A stretch of DNA of 64,000 nt from Tersicoccus phoenicis (GTDB taxonomy: Bacteria > Actinomycetota > Actinomycetes > Actinomycetales > Micrococcaceae), in contig NZ_MRDE01000074.1 in assembly GCF_001968835.1 (NCBI RefSeq), positions 22,333 to 86,332 on the forward strand, read 5' to 3'. This document shows positions 45,457 through 53,990 of this stretch, piece after piece. A model generated the notes under the pieces. The model saw only the letters and a list, made by a program, of their open reading frames with translations, was not told the DNA's origin and did no database searches. Both the position numbers and the translations under genes were made by a program. Positions within the stretch are counted from its first letter, which is position 1, and every line of letters begins with the position of its first letter.

Positions 45457-46305
45457 GTGACTGAGCAGATCGTCGCCGCCGACCGGTTCACCGTCCGGCT
45501 GGAGAACTTCACCGGGCCGTTCGACCTGCTGCTGAACCTCATCTCCAAACACGAGCTGGACATCACCGAGGTGGCGCTCGCCGTCGTCACGGACGAGTTC
45601 GTGCAGTACATCCGCCGGCTGCAGGCCTCCGGGCAGGACTGGGCGCTGGACGAGGCGAGCGAGTTCCTCGTCGTCGCCGCCACTCTGCTCGACCTCAAGG
45701 CCGCGCGGCTGCTGCCCGCCGGCGAGGTGGAGAACGAGGAGGACATCGCTCTCCTGGAGGCCCGGGACCTGCTGTTCGCCCGGCTGCTGCAGTACCGGGC
45801 GTTCAAGGAGGTCGCCCGGCTGATCGGGGACCGGTTGACCGCCGAATCGAGTCGCCATCCCCGGCTTGTGGCCCTCGAGCCGCAGTTCGCCGCGCTGCTG
45901 CCCGAGCTGATCCTGAAGACCACGCCGGAGGACTTCGCGGCCCTGGCCGCGAAGGCGTTTGCCCCGAAGCCGGCGACCCCGACCGAGGTGGGTCTGACGC
46001 ACCTGCACGCCCCGGCGGTCAGCGTCCGGGAGCAGGCCGAGATCCTCGCCCATCGGCTGCGGGACGCCACCGGCGCCGTCTCGTTCCGGGCGCTGGTCGC
46101 GGACGCGGACACCACCCTCGTCGTCGTCGCCCGGTTCCTGGCGCTGCTGGAGATGTACCGGGACCAGGTCGTGGCGTTCGACCAGGTGGCTCCGTTGGGG
46201 GAGCTGACCGTGCACTGGCGCTCCCCGGACACCGCGTGGACGGCCGAGGAGCTGACGGAGGAGTACGACACCGACGACGGCGGAGAGAATGAGCGCGATG
46301 ACTGA
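45457..46305 (+). CDS. scpA: Segregation and condensation protein A
   Basis: A 282-residue kleisin that joins SMC heads. The N-terminal motif is VRLENFTGPFDLLLNLISKH, followed by the helical domain, a linker and a C-terminal winged helix (VVVARFLALLEMYRDQVVAF). It is partnered by ScpB, whose gene overlaps by 17 bases. Confidence 0.95.
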   Translation: MTEQIVAADRFTVRLENFTGPFDLLLNLISKHELDITEVALAVVTDEFVQYIRRLQASGQDWALDEASEFLVVAATLLDLKAARLLPAGEVENEEDIALLEARDLLFARLLQYRAFKEVARLIGDRLTAESSRHPRLVALEPQFAALLPELILKTTPEDFAALAAKAFAPKPATPTEVGLTHLHAPAVSVREQAEILAHRLRDATGAVSFRALVADADTTLVVVARFLALLEMYRDQVVAFDQVAPLGELTVHWRSPDTAWTAEELTEEYDTDDGGENERDD

Positions 46306-46993
46306 ACGTGGGACCGAGTCGGCGGTCGAGGGGCACGATGACGAGGCGGTCGCCGCCGTCCCCGACGTCGCCGTCGGCGTCGCCGTCCCCGACGCCGGAT
46401 TCAACGTCGACGCGCTGCCCGGCGGGGCAAAGGCCGCACTGGAAGCGCTGCTGATGGTGGTCGACGAGCCCGTCGGCGACCTGGATCTGGCGACGGCGCT
46501 CAGCCTGCCGGTCGACCGCGTGCGGGCGCTGCTCGGTCAGCTCCGCGCCGAGTACGACGGTTACGCCTCCGACGGGTCGGCGCTGCCCGCTGGCGCTCGT
46601 GGATTCGAGCTACGCAACGTTGCCGGCGGCTGGCGGATGTTCTCCCGCAGCGAGTTCGCACCGGTGGTGTCCCGGTTCGTGCTGGAGGGGCAGACCGCCC
46701 GGTTGACGCAGGCGGCGCTGGAGACCCTTGCCGTCATCGCCTACCGGCAGCCGGTCTCACGCGCCCGCGTCTCCGCGATCCGCGGCGTCAACGTCGACTC
46801 CGTCGTCCGTACCCTGACCGCGCGCGGGATGATCGAGGACGCCGGCACCGACCCGGAGTCCGGTGCGCTGCTGTACCGGACGACGTCGTACTTCCTGGAG
46901 CGGATGGGGTTGGGCAGCATCGACGAACTGCCGCAGATCGCCCCCCACCTGCCCGGCCTGGACGCGCTTAAGGACTACGACGAGGACTACTGA
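46289..46993 (+). CDS. scpB: Segregation and condensation protein B
   Basis: A 234-residue protein. An acidic N-terminus of about 45 residues precedes the two winged-helix domains: LEALLMVVDEPVGDLDLA and TQAALETLAVIAYRQPVSRA, then IRGVNVDSVVRTLTARG. It binds ScpA in the condensin complex. The start could be ATG 46289 or 46298. Unlike in most relatives, rluB does not follow directly but lies 9 kb away. Confidence 0.94.
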   Translation: MSAMTERGTESAVEGHDDEAVAAVPDVAVGVAVPDAGFNVDALPGGAKAALEALLMVVDEPVGDLDLATALSLPVDRVRALLGQLRAEYDGYASDGSALPAGARGFELRNVAGGWRMFSRSEFAPVVSRFVLEGQTARLTQAALETLAVIAYRQPVSRARVSAIRGVNVDSVVRTLTARGMIEDAGTDPESGALLYRTTSYFLERMGLGSIDELPQIAPHLPGLDALKDYDEDY

Positions 46994-47103
46994 CGTCCGG
47001 CTTACTGGCCGGCACGGGCCAAGGAGACGCGGCAGATCCTGCGCCCGTCGAGAGGCCAGCAGCGCGGGCCCATCCGCGCGGCCGCCGCCGGGCCCGCGGG
47101 CTT

Positions 47104-47167
47104 CGCCGAGAATACAGTATCGGGGGTTTCGGTGGCCTGGAGACCCCAGAAATCGCATTCTCTGCGA
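47104..47167. repeat. 64-base palindromic repeat, copy 1
   Basis: CGCCGAGAATAC ... GCATTCTCTGCGA, an imperfect palindrome with GGGGTTT/GGCC core. It is 59 of 64 identical to the copy at 47920-47983, which lies on the other side of the YefM/YoeB genes. Confidence 0.85.
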
Positions 47168-47290
47168 CGGTCGGCGTCGATTCCGTCGGCAGTGAGGGCG
47201 ACCCGGGCGCATCGACTCTGCATCAGCGTTACGGTGGCGTGGTCGGCGCGTCTGCCGCCGGGTGGTCGACGCCGACGCGCTCGCTCCCTG

Positions 47291-47545
47291 TCAGTAGTGG
47301 TAGCGGCAAGCCGCGATGCGGACCTCGTCGTCTGCGACCTTGTACACCAGACGGTGCTCCTCGGTGATCCGGCGCGACCAGTATCCGGCGAAGTCGTGTT
47401 TCAAGGCCTCCGGTTTGCCGATGCCCTCGTTCCCGTTCCGGCGGATGTCCTGGAGGAGCAGATTGATGCGCTTGACCACCCGGCGGTCCTGTCCCTGCCA
47501 CCACAGGTAATCGGCCCAGGCGTTCTCGTCCCAGACCAGCAGCAC
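47291..47545 (-). CDS. yoeB: YoeB/Txe-family toxin
   Basis: An 84-residue ribosome-dependent mRNA interferase. The sequence begins LLVWDENAWADYLWWQGQD and ends with the catalytic CRYHY. The conserved Glu and Arg are in KPEALKHDFAGYWSRRITEE and HRLVYKV. The GTG start follows the antitoxin stop after one base, so the pair is coupled. Confidence 0.95.
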   Translation of the reverse strand: MLLVWDENAWADYLWWQGQDRRVVKRINLLLQDIRRNGNEGIGKPEALKHDFAGYWSRRITEEHRLVYKVADDEVRIAACRYHY

Positions 47546-47546
47546 G

Positions 47547-47795
47547 TCACGAGTCCTCGGTGAGGTCGTGCTGGACACCTCGTCCACTCTCCAGCCGCTG
47601 CATGGCGTCCAGCAGGCGACGAGCATTGGCTGGCGAACGCATCAGGTAGGCGGTCTCCCGCAACGACTCGTAGTCGGCCAGCGAGACCATCACGACCGGA
47701 TCATGGCCCGCGCGAGTGATGATGACCTCCTCGCGGTCATTCGTCACGCTGTCGAGGACTTCCGCATATCGAGCGCGCGATTCGGTGTAACTCAT
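47547..47795 (-). CDS. yefM: YefM/Phd-family antitoxin
   Basis: An 82-residue antitoxin. The DNA-binding N-terminus is SYTESRARYAEVLDSVTND, followed by EEVIITRAGHDPVVMVSLAD and a C-terminal toxin-binding tail ending EDS. It should repress its own promoter and neutralise YoeB. The ATG used is three codons inside a longer possible start. Confidence 0.94.
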   Translation of the reverse strand: MSYTESRARYAEVLDSVTNDREEVIITRAGHDPVVMVSLADYESLRETAYLMRSPANARRLLDAMQRLESGRGVQHDLTEDS

Positions 47796-47919
47796 CGTCC
47801 GCACCGTACGTCACCTCCTGTACGCAAAAGCGTACGCGCGATCGAGGACGCACGGCAAGTGGTGGATGCGGGACGGACCGAAGCGGGGTCCGCGGTCTCC
47901 CGCGGAGCCCATCCACCTC

Positions 47920-47983
47920 CGCCGAGAACGCAGTATCGGGGGTTTCGGTGGCCTGGGGACCCCAGAAATTGCATTCTCGGCGA
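47920..47983. repeat. 64-base palindromic repeat, copy 2
   Basis: CGCCGAGAACGC ... GCATTCTCGGCGA in the same orientation as copy 1. The ends CGCCGAGAA and TTCTCGGCG pair perfectly. Confidence 0.85.
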
Positions 47984-47987
47984 CCCG

Positions 47988-48075
47988 CGCGCGGGAACTG
48001 GCCCGTCGGCGCCCCGCACGCGGGAACTGGCCCGTGGGCGCAGTCGCACGCGGGAACTGGCCCGTGGGCGCAGTC
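47988..48075. repeat. Three tandem 29-30 base repeats
   Basis: CGCGGGAACTGGCCCGTGGG recurs three times, with CGCAGTCGCA spacers between the later copies. The array ends about 40 bases before the -10 box at 48114. Confidence 0.8.
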
Positions 48076-48113
48076 GCGTCAGCTGGTCGATGACGGGCCG
48101 ACCGGACGCGCGG

Positions 48114-48119
48114 TAGCCT
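48114..48119 (+). promoter_or_regulatory. -10 box (TAGCCT) of a leaderless transcript
   Basis: TAGCCT, 7 bases, then ATG 48127; no ribosome site. Confidence 0.45.
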
Positions 48120-48126
48120 GACCGCC

Positions 48127-49098
48127 ATGGCGAGTGACCCCGCACTGGTGGACTGGCTCCTGACCTCCGACCCCGCGCTGCGCTGGCAGGTCGAGCGTGA
48201 CCTCGTCGGCGCCCCTCCGGAGCAGTGGCGCGCAACCCGGGACCGCGTCGCCACCGAGGGGTTCGGCGCCGCGATGCTGGCGCGGCAGGACCCGGACGGC
48301 CAGTGGGCCGGCGGTGCCTTCTTCCCGAAGGATCACGTCGACGGCGAGCCGGCGGGCGACGGCGGCTGGGTGGGTCAGCCGTGGACGGCGACGACGTGGA
48401 GCCTGACCTCGCTGCGGGAGTGGGGTGTGGACGCGTCGGCGCTCGACGGCACGGCCGACAAGCTCGCCGCGAACAGCCGCTGGGAGTGCGACGACCTGCC
48501 CTACTGGGGCGGGGAGGTCGACTGCTGCATCAACGCCGTCACCCTCGCCAACGGGGCCTGGCTCGGGGTCGACATGACCGGCCTCGCCCGCTGGTTCGTC
48601 GAGCACCACCAGCCCGACGGCGGCTGGAACTGCGAGTGGGTCGAAGGCTCCACCCGGTCGTCGTTCCACTCCACGCTCAACACGGTCAAGGGCCTGCTGG
48701 CCTGGGAGCAGCTGACCGGGGACGACACGGTGCGGGAGGCCCGGCACGCGGGGGAGGAGTACCTGCTCGACCGGGAGTTGCTGTACCGGAGGTCGACGAA
48801 GGAACTGATCGGCCCCTGGGCGACCTGCCTCGCCTACCCGTACCGCTGGGTTTACAGCATCCTCAACGCCGCCGACCACCTGCGCTCCTCCGCCCTGCAC
48901 GACGGCACCGACCCGGACCCACGGATGGCCGACGCCGTCGAGCGCATCCGCGCGGACCGGCAACCGGACGGCCGGTGGCTGCAGGAGCGCCGGCATCCGG
49001 GCAAGGTCTGGTTCGAGGTCGATGTGCCGGTCGGCGAGCCGTCGCCGTGGCTGACGTTCTTCGCCACCCGTGTCCTGAGCTGGTGGGACGAGCGCTGA
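48127..49098 (+). CDS. Squalene-cyclase/prenyltransferase-fold (alpha-alpha toroid) protein
   Basis: A 323-residue protein with repeated QDPDGQWAGG, HHQPDGGWNCEW and RQPDGRWLQERR units. These are QW-like motifs of the terpene-cyclase alpha/alpha barrel. It is about half the size of true squalene cyclases and lacks the DXDD acid motif, so cyclase chemistry is unlikely. Such short proteins are common in Actinobacteria under the name squalene cyclase. Substrate unknown. Confidence 0.75.
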   Translation: MASDPALVDWLLTSDPALRWQVERDLVGAPPEQWRATRDRVATEGFGAAMLARQDPDGQWAGGAFFPKDHVDGEPAGDGGWVGQPWTATTWSLTSLREWGVDASALDGTADKLAANSRWECDDLPYWGGEVDCCINAVTLANGAWLGVDMTGLARWFVEHHQPDGGWNCEWVEGSTRSSFHSTLNTVKGLLAWEQLTGDDTVREARHAGEEYLLDRELLYRRSTKELIGPWATCLAYPYRWVYSILNAADHLRSSALHDGTDPDPRMADAVERIRADRQPDGRWLQERRHPGKVWFEVDVPVGEPSPWLTFFATRVLSWWDER

Positions 49099-49133
49099 GG
49101 CGGCCCGCATCCCGCGTCGCACCCCTTCTTCCA

Positions 49134-49196
49134 CGTTGACTATCGAATTTCGGGGCTCCAACGTGCGGCCGGAGCCCCGAAATTCAATAGTCAACG
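49134..49196. terminator. Long inverted repeat between convergent genes
   Basis: A 26-base stem (from CGTTGACTAT through GGGGCTCC) pairs with the right arm with one mismatch across an 11-base loop. It lies between the stops of the cyclase-like gene and the pyruvate oxidase-like gene, so it can terminate both. Confidence 0.75.
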
Positions 49197-49300
49197 CGTG
49201 AGGCAGCGGGCAACGCGCGTGGGGTAGTCAACGCGTGAGGCAGCGGGCAACGCGCGTGGGGTAGTCAACGCGTGGCGCAGCGGGCAACGCGCGTGGGGTT
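49190..49300. repeat. Three 37-base tandem repeats
   Basis: Units begin GTCAACGCGTGAGGCAGCGG at 49190, 49227 and 49264. The first overlaps the right arm of the long hairpin, and the third has one substitution (GAGG to GCGC). Confidence 0.9.
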
Positions 49301-49316
49301 TGGCCCGCACCCACCC

Positions 49317-51125
49317 CTACTTGTCGCGGCTGAGCGCATCCTTCGCCTTCGCGAAGAACTGGGCGGCCATGCCCCGGGCCGAGTTGGCGATCACCGCGCC
49401 CTCGGCCGGGTCACCCTTGAGCAGCGCGCTGAGGAAACCCTTGGCCTCGGCGTAGCTGATGTGCGGGGGCAGCGGCGGGACGTTCGGGTCGGTGACGACG
49501 TCGAGGATCACCGGCCGGTCGGCGGCGAACGCCGCGTCCCAGGCGCCGGCCACGTCGTCCTTGTGCTCCACCCTGATCCCGGTGAACCCCAGCAACTGGG
49601 CGTAGCCGGCGTAGTTCATCTCCTCCAGCAGCTGGCTGGTGTTGTAACGCGGGTCGCCGGCCTCACGCATCTCCCACGACACCTGGGTCAGGTCGTTGTT
49701 GTGCAGCACCAGCACGATGAACCGCGGGTCGGCCCATTCCTTCCAGTGCCGCTTGACCGTGAGCATCTCGTTCATGCCCAGCATCTGGAACGCGCCGTCG
49801 CCGATGGTGCACACCACCGGCCGATCCGGGTGGGCGAACTTCGCCGCGACCGCGTACGGCATGGACGCGAGCATCGAGGCCAGGCTGCCGGACAGGTTGC
49901 CCATCATGTTCCGGCCCAGCTTGATGTGCTGGCCGTACCAGTCGGCGGTGCTGCCGGCGTCGGCGGTGACGATGCTGTTCTCCGGAAGCCGCGAGTTCAA
50001 GGTGTGGTAGACGTACCGCGGGTTGATCGGGTTCGCCTCCGTCTCGGCCTCCTTCGCGACGACGTCGTCCCACGTCTTCATCGCCTCGACGATCCCGTCC
50101 TGCCAGCTGCGGTCGTCCTGGTGGTCCAGGTGCTCGACCAACGCGGCCAGCGTCGCCTTCGCGTCGCCGAGGAGATTGACCTCCATCGGGTAGCGCAGGC
50201 TCAGGTTCGCCGCGGACAGGTCGATCTGCACGCCACGCGCCTGACCGGTCTTCGGCAGGAACTCCGAGTACGGGTAGTTGCTGCCGACCATGAGCAGCGT
50301 GTCGCAGCCCTCCAGCATGTCGTAGCTGGGCTTGGAGCCGAGCAGCCCCGACTGCTGCGTGTGGTACGGCACGTCGCCGGGAACGACGCCCTTGCCCAGC
50401 AGCGAGGTGACGATGCCGGCGCCGAGCCGCTCCGCGACGGCGAGAACCTCGTCCGTCGCCCCGTACGCGCCCTCGCCGACCAGCATGGCCACCTTGCTGC
50501 CGGCGTTCAGCACGGACGCGGCTCGCTTGATCTCGTCGGCCGGCGGCGTCAGCCGCGTCGACGGGTGCCCGACGCCGGTGCGGGAGACGAAGTGCGCGAC
50601 CGACGGCGCTTCCATGTCGGCGTTCTGGATGTCGTTGGGCAGGATCACCACGGTCGGGCATCGGTTGGCGGCGGCGATACGGATGGCCCGGTCGAGCACC
50701 AGCTGGGCCTGCATCGGCGCCGTCACGGTCTCCACATAGCCGGCGACGTCCTCGTAGAGCCGCTCCAGGTTGACCTGCTGCTGGAAGCTGCTGCCCAGGG
50801 ACACCCGGGCCTGCTGGCCGACGATGGCGACCACCGGCTGATGGTCCATCTTCGCGTCGTAGAGCCCGTTGAGCAGGTGGATGCCGCCCGGCCCGGACGT
50901 GGCGATGCACACGCCCACCTCGCCGCTGAACTTGGCGTGGGCGCACGCCATGAAGGCGGCGATCTCTTCGTGGGTGGGGCGGACGTACCGGAAGTCCTTC
51001 TCCGCCCGCTCCGCTCGCTCCAGGGCGCCGTCGAACCCGCCGATCCCGTCGCCGGGGAACCCGTAGTAGTGGTGCAGGTCCCATTCGATGAGCCGATCGA
51101 TGATGAAGTCGCTGACCGTTGCCAT
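49317..51125 (-). CDS. Thiamine-diphosphate enzyme, pyruvate oxidase/dehydrogenase (PoxB) type
   Basis: A 602-residue ThDP enzyme. N-terminal domain: FPGDGIGGFDGAL, catalytic Glu in THEEIAAFMAC (about residue 51) and ATSGPGGIHLLNGLYDAK. Central domain: VGSNYPYSEFLPKTGQARG. ThDP motif: IGDGAFQMLGMNE ending HNNDLTQVSWEM. It resembles pyruvate:quinone oxidoreductase or acetolactate synthase-like enzymes of Actinobacteria; the substrate is likely pyruvate but unproved. AGGAGGAG precedes the ATG. It is last in a minus-strand run with the GMC cassette. Confidence 0.85.
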   Translation of the reverse strand: MATVSDFIIDRLIEWDLHHYYGFPGDGIGGFDGALERAERAEKDFRYVRPTHEEIAAFMACAHAKFSGEVGVCIATSGPGGIHLLNGLYDAKMDHQPVVAIVGQQARVSLGSSFQQQVNLERLYEDVAGYVETVTAPMQAQLVLDRAIRIAAANRCPTVVILPNDIQNADMEAPSVAHFVSRTGVGHPSTRLTPPADEIKRAASVLNAGSKVAMLVGEGAYGATDEVLAVAERLGAGIVTSLLGKGVVPGDVPYHTQQSGLLGSKPSYDMLEGCDTLLMVGSNYPYSEFLPKTGQARGVQIDLSAANLSLRYPMEVNLLGDAKATLAALVEHLDHQDDRSWQDGIVEAMKTWDDVVAKEAETEANPINPRYVYHTLNSRLPENSIVTADAGSTADWYGQHIKLGRNMMGNLSGSLASMLASMPYAVAAKFAHPDRPVVCTIGDGAFQMLGMNEMLTVKRHWKEWADPRFIVLVLHNNDLTQVSWEMREAGDPRYNTSQLLEEMNYAGYAQLLGFTGIRVEHKDDVAGAWDAAFAADRPVILDVVTDPNVPPLPPHISYAEAKGFLSALLKGDPAEGAVIANSARGMAAQFFAKAKDALSRDK

Positions 51126-51231
51126 GTTCTCCTCCTGGGTTGGTTCTGCTGGTGTGTTCTGCTGGTGTGGCCGCGCCGGTCGGTCGCGGTCACGGTTCGC
51201 TGGATCCGATGGGTCCGGTGGGTTCGACGCG

Positions 51232-52353
51232 TCAGCCGGTGCGGTACCGGTCGGCATCGGCGGTGCGCAGGGTGAGGCCGTTGCCCGGGGCCGTGAAATC
51301 GGGCGTCAGGAAGCCTCCGGTCGGGTCGAGGGTGCCGTCGAAGAACAGGTTCTCGATCCGCACGTGGTCGTGGAACCACTCCAGGTGCCGGAAGTTCTCG
51401 GTGGCCGCCGCCACCGGCGCGGCCAGGTGCGGTGCGCAGTGCCCGGACACCTGCAGCCCGTGCGCCGCGGCGACCGCGGCGACGCGCAGCCACGCGGTGA
51501 TCCCCCCGCACCGGGAGACGTCGATCTGCAGGCAGTCCAGCGCGTCGGCGGCGCACATCCGCGCGAAGGTGAACAGGTCGGTGCCGTACTCACCGGCGGC
51601 GACGTCGGCGGTGATCGCACCGCGCACCTCACGCATCGCGGCCAGGTGATCCGAGGACACCGGCTCCTCGAACCAGTGCACCCCGACGTCGTCGACCGCG
51701 CGCATCAGCCGGACGGCCTGTTTCGGCTGGTAGGCGCCGTTGCCGTCGACGTAGAGCTCGACGTCGGGGCCGATGATGTCCCGGGCGCTGCGGATCCAGG
51801 CCACGTCCGCCGGCAGGTCCGTCCCGCCGCCGTGCCCGATCTTGATCTTGACCCGCGGGATGCGCTGCTCGTGCACCCAACCGGAGAGCTGGGCCCGGAG
51901 TTGGTCGACGCTGTAGGAGACGAAGCCGCCGCTGCCGTAGATCTCGACGTCGTCCCGGACCCGGCCGAGCAGCGAGACCAGGCTGGTGCCGAGCAGCCGT
52001 GCCTTCAGGTCCCACAGGGCGCAGTCGACGGCGGAGATCGCGTACCCCAGCAGGCCGATCCGGGGCGAGTTGCGTACCGCCTTCGTCATCGCCACCGCGC
52101 ACCCGGGGACGTCCAACGCCGGGCGGCCGCGCATGACCGGTTCGAGCTGCTCGGTGATCAGGCCGGCGCACGCCGCCGGCGCGTAGGTCCAGCCGATCCC
52201 GGTGGTCCCGCCCGCGTTGACCTGGACGACGACGACGCCCGTGCTGTCCCAGGCGAACGTCCCGTCCGCCTCGGGCGCGTCGGTGGGCACCGTGTAGGTG
52301 CTCACCGACAGCGTCTCGATCACCGGCCCGGCACTGGCCGGCCCGGCGCTCAT
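51232..52353 (-). CDS. Enolase-superfamily enzyme (mandelate racemase type)
   Basis: A 373-residue enzyme. The catalytic base motif is RVKIKIGH (about residues 167-171). Metal ligands are LYVDGNGAY, WFEEP and AAGEYGTD, and the His end is SGHCAPHL. It abstracts an alpha proton from a carboxylate, as in sugar-acid dehydratases or racemases. Coupling by ATGA to the GMC oxidoreductase gene suggests sugar-acid oxidation followed by dehydration; that pathway is inference. Confidence 0.88.
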   Translation of the reverse strand: MSAGPASAGPVIETLSVSTYTVPTDAPEADGTFAWDSTGVVVVQVNAGGTTGIGWTYAPAACAGLITEQLEPVMRGRPALDVPGCAVAMTKAVRNSPRIGLLGYAISAVDCALWDLKARLLGTSLVSLLGRVRDDVEIYGSGGFVSYSVDQLRAQLSGWVHEQRIPRVKIKIGHGGGTDLPADVAWIRSARDIIGPDVELYVDGNGAYQPKQAVRLMRAVDDVGVHWFEEPVSSDHLAAMREVRGAITADVAAGEYGTDLFTFARMCAADALDCLQIDVSRCGGITAWLRVAAVAAAHGLQVSGHCAPHLAAPVAAATENFRHLEWFHDHVRIENLFFDGTLDPTGGFLTPDFTAPGNGLTLRTADADRYRTG

Positions 52354-53990
52354 CGGTCGACCCCGGCGCGTGCCCCGGCGAGCAGCCGGTCCGCCGCGCG
52401 GGCGGCGACCGCCATGATGGTCAGCGCCGGGTTGGCGCTGCCCTGGGTGGGCAGCACGCTGCCGTCGGTGACCAGCAGGTTCGGCACGGCGAAGGTGCGG
52501 CAGTCGCCGTCGACGACGCCGTCGTGCTCGTCCGCGGCCATCCGCGCCCCGCCGACCAGGTGGGCGTTGCGCTTGACGGTCATCACCTCGTCGGCCCCCG
52601 CGGCGTGCAGGATCCCTTCCATCACCTTCTGCGCGGCGTCGAGCAGCTGCCGGTCGTTCTCGCACTGGGAGTAGGAGAACTGCGCCACCGGCAGCCCGTG
52701 CTGGTCCTTCGCGTCGGCGAGGGTGACCCGGTTGCCGGGCTGGGGCAGGAACTCGCACAGCGCGCCGAGGCAGGCCCAGTGCGGGTAGTCGCTCATGTAC
52801 TCCCGCAGCGCCGCACCCCAGTAACCCTGCGCGGCGACGTGCTCGGACCAGGTGATCGGCAGCGGCGAGACGGTCTGGACGGAGAAGCCCCGCTTGTACG
52901 GCTTGGTCGGGTCCGTCTCGTAGAACTGCTCCGTGCTCACCTCCGGCGGCGGCGCCTTCCACATCCGCACTTCCTCGTCGAACCGGCCGGCCGTCTGCGG
53001 GGCGCCCTGGACCATCAGGTAGCGGCCCACCTGGTCCTGGTTGTTGCACAGCCCGTCGGGGAAGCGGGCGCTCGCCGAGTTCAGCAGCAGCCGGGGCGTC
53101 TCGATCGAGTAGCCGGCGACGGCGACCATCCGGGCCCGCTGCACGTGCTCGACGCCGTCCTTGACGTAGTGCACGCCGGTGGCCCGGCCGGAGACGTCGT
53201 CGACGGCGACCCGGGTCACCATCGCATTCGCGCGGACCTCGGCGCCGTGCGCGAGGGCGTCGGGAATGTGGGTGATCAGCGGGGAGGCCTTCGCGTTGAC
53301 CTTGCAGCCCTGCAGGCAGAAGCCGCGGTAGATGCAGTGCGGCCGATTGCCGAACCGGCCGTTGCTGATCGCCACGGGGCCGACCTTCGCGGTGATCCCG
53401 CAGGCCCGCGCTCCGCGCATGAACATCTCGCCGTTGCCGGAGACCGGGTGGGGGTTCTGCGGGTAGCTGTGCGGATCCCCCCATGGCCAGTCCTGGCCGG
53501 CCACGGGCAGTTCCTCCTCGATGTCCTGGTAGTAGGGCTTGAGGTCCTCGTAGGCGAGGGGCCAGTCGGCACCGACGCCGTCGGTGCTGAGGGTACGGAA
53601 GTCGCTGGGATGGAACCGGGGCGTGTACCCGGCGTAGTGGATCATGGACCCGCCGACGCCGCGGCCCGAGTTGTTCGACCCCAGCGGCACCGGGTCGTCC
53701 CCAGTGATCAGCCGCGGCTCGGTCCAGTACAGGTGGTGGGAACCGGCCTCGTCGCTGACCCAGTCCCGCTCCGGATCCCAGAACGGCCCGGCGTCGAGCG
53801 CGACCACGCGCCACCCGGCGCGAGCCAGGCGCTGCAGCAGCGTCGATCCGCCGGCCCCGCAGCCGACGATGACGACGTCCACCTCGTCATCGTCGTCGAA
53901 CCGGCGCATCCCCGGCTGCAGACCGTGATTGCGGTCCGGTCGGGCAGGGATCAGCCAGGCCGATTCGTTCCGGTCCCGCACGCCGCTCAT
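52350..53990 (-). CDS. GMC-family FAD oxidoreductase (gluconate 2-dehydrogenase large-subunit type)
   Basis: A 546-residue flavoprotein. FAD motif VVIVGCGAGGSTLLQRLARA is near residue 39, GRGVGGSMIHYAGYTPRF follows, and cysteines cluster in CIYRGFCLQGC. Catalytic His is in NAHLVGGARM and Asn in GSANPALT. The family oxidises sugar acids or alcohols at the membrane with a small subunit 3, encoded next and overlapping by 4 bases. No cytochrome c subunit gene is seen. Confidence 0.9.
   Translation of the reverse strand: MSGVRDRNESAWLIPARPDRNHGLQPGMRRFDDDDEVDVVIVGCGAGGSTLLQRLARAGWRVVALDAGPFWDPERDWVSDEAGSHHLYWTEPRLITGDDPVPLGSNNSGRGVGGSMIHYAGYTPRFHPSDFRTLSTDGVGADWPLAYEDLKPYYQDIEEELPVAGQDWPWGDPHSYPQNPHPVSGNGEMFMRGARACGITAKVGPVAISNGRFGNRPHCIYRGFCLQGCKVNAKASPLITHIPDALAHGAEVRANAMVTRVAVDDVSGRATGVHYVKDGVEHVQRARMVAVAGYSIETPRLLLNSASARFPDGLCNNQDQVGRYLMVQGAPQTAGRFDEEVRMWKAPPPEVSTEQFYETDPTKPYKRGFSVQTVSPLPITWSEHVAAQGYWGAALREYMSDYPHWACLGALCEFLPQPGNRVTLADAKDQHGLPVAQFSYSQCENDRQLLDAAQKVMEGILHAAGADEVMTVKRNAHLVGGARMAADEHDGVVDGDCRTFAVPNLLVTDGSVLPTQGSANPALTIMAVAARAADRLLAGARAGVDR

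Larger units (their letters stand above)
47796..48126. other. Repeat-rich gap of 331 bases between yefM and the cyclase-like gene
   Basis: It holds the yefM promoter region, palindromic repeat copy 2, a three-copy tandem repeat and the -10 box of the next gene. No coding sequence is convincing. Confidence 0.7.

Noticed and set aside
47988..48075. Possible small RNA or riboswitch before the cyclase-like gene
   Set aside because: The structure is explained by a tandem repeat, and the gene has a leaderless promoter downstream of it.
49190..49300. CRISPR-like array
   Set aside because: Repeats are adjacent with no unique spacers, only three copies, and no cas genes are nearby.
49272..51275. Plus-strand open frame of 667 codons
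   Set aside because: Antisense to the thiamine-diphosphate enzyme gene, which has complete motifs and a strong ribosome site. Composition is typical of antisense of GC-rich coding DNA.
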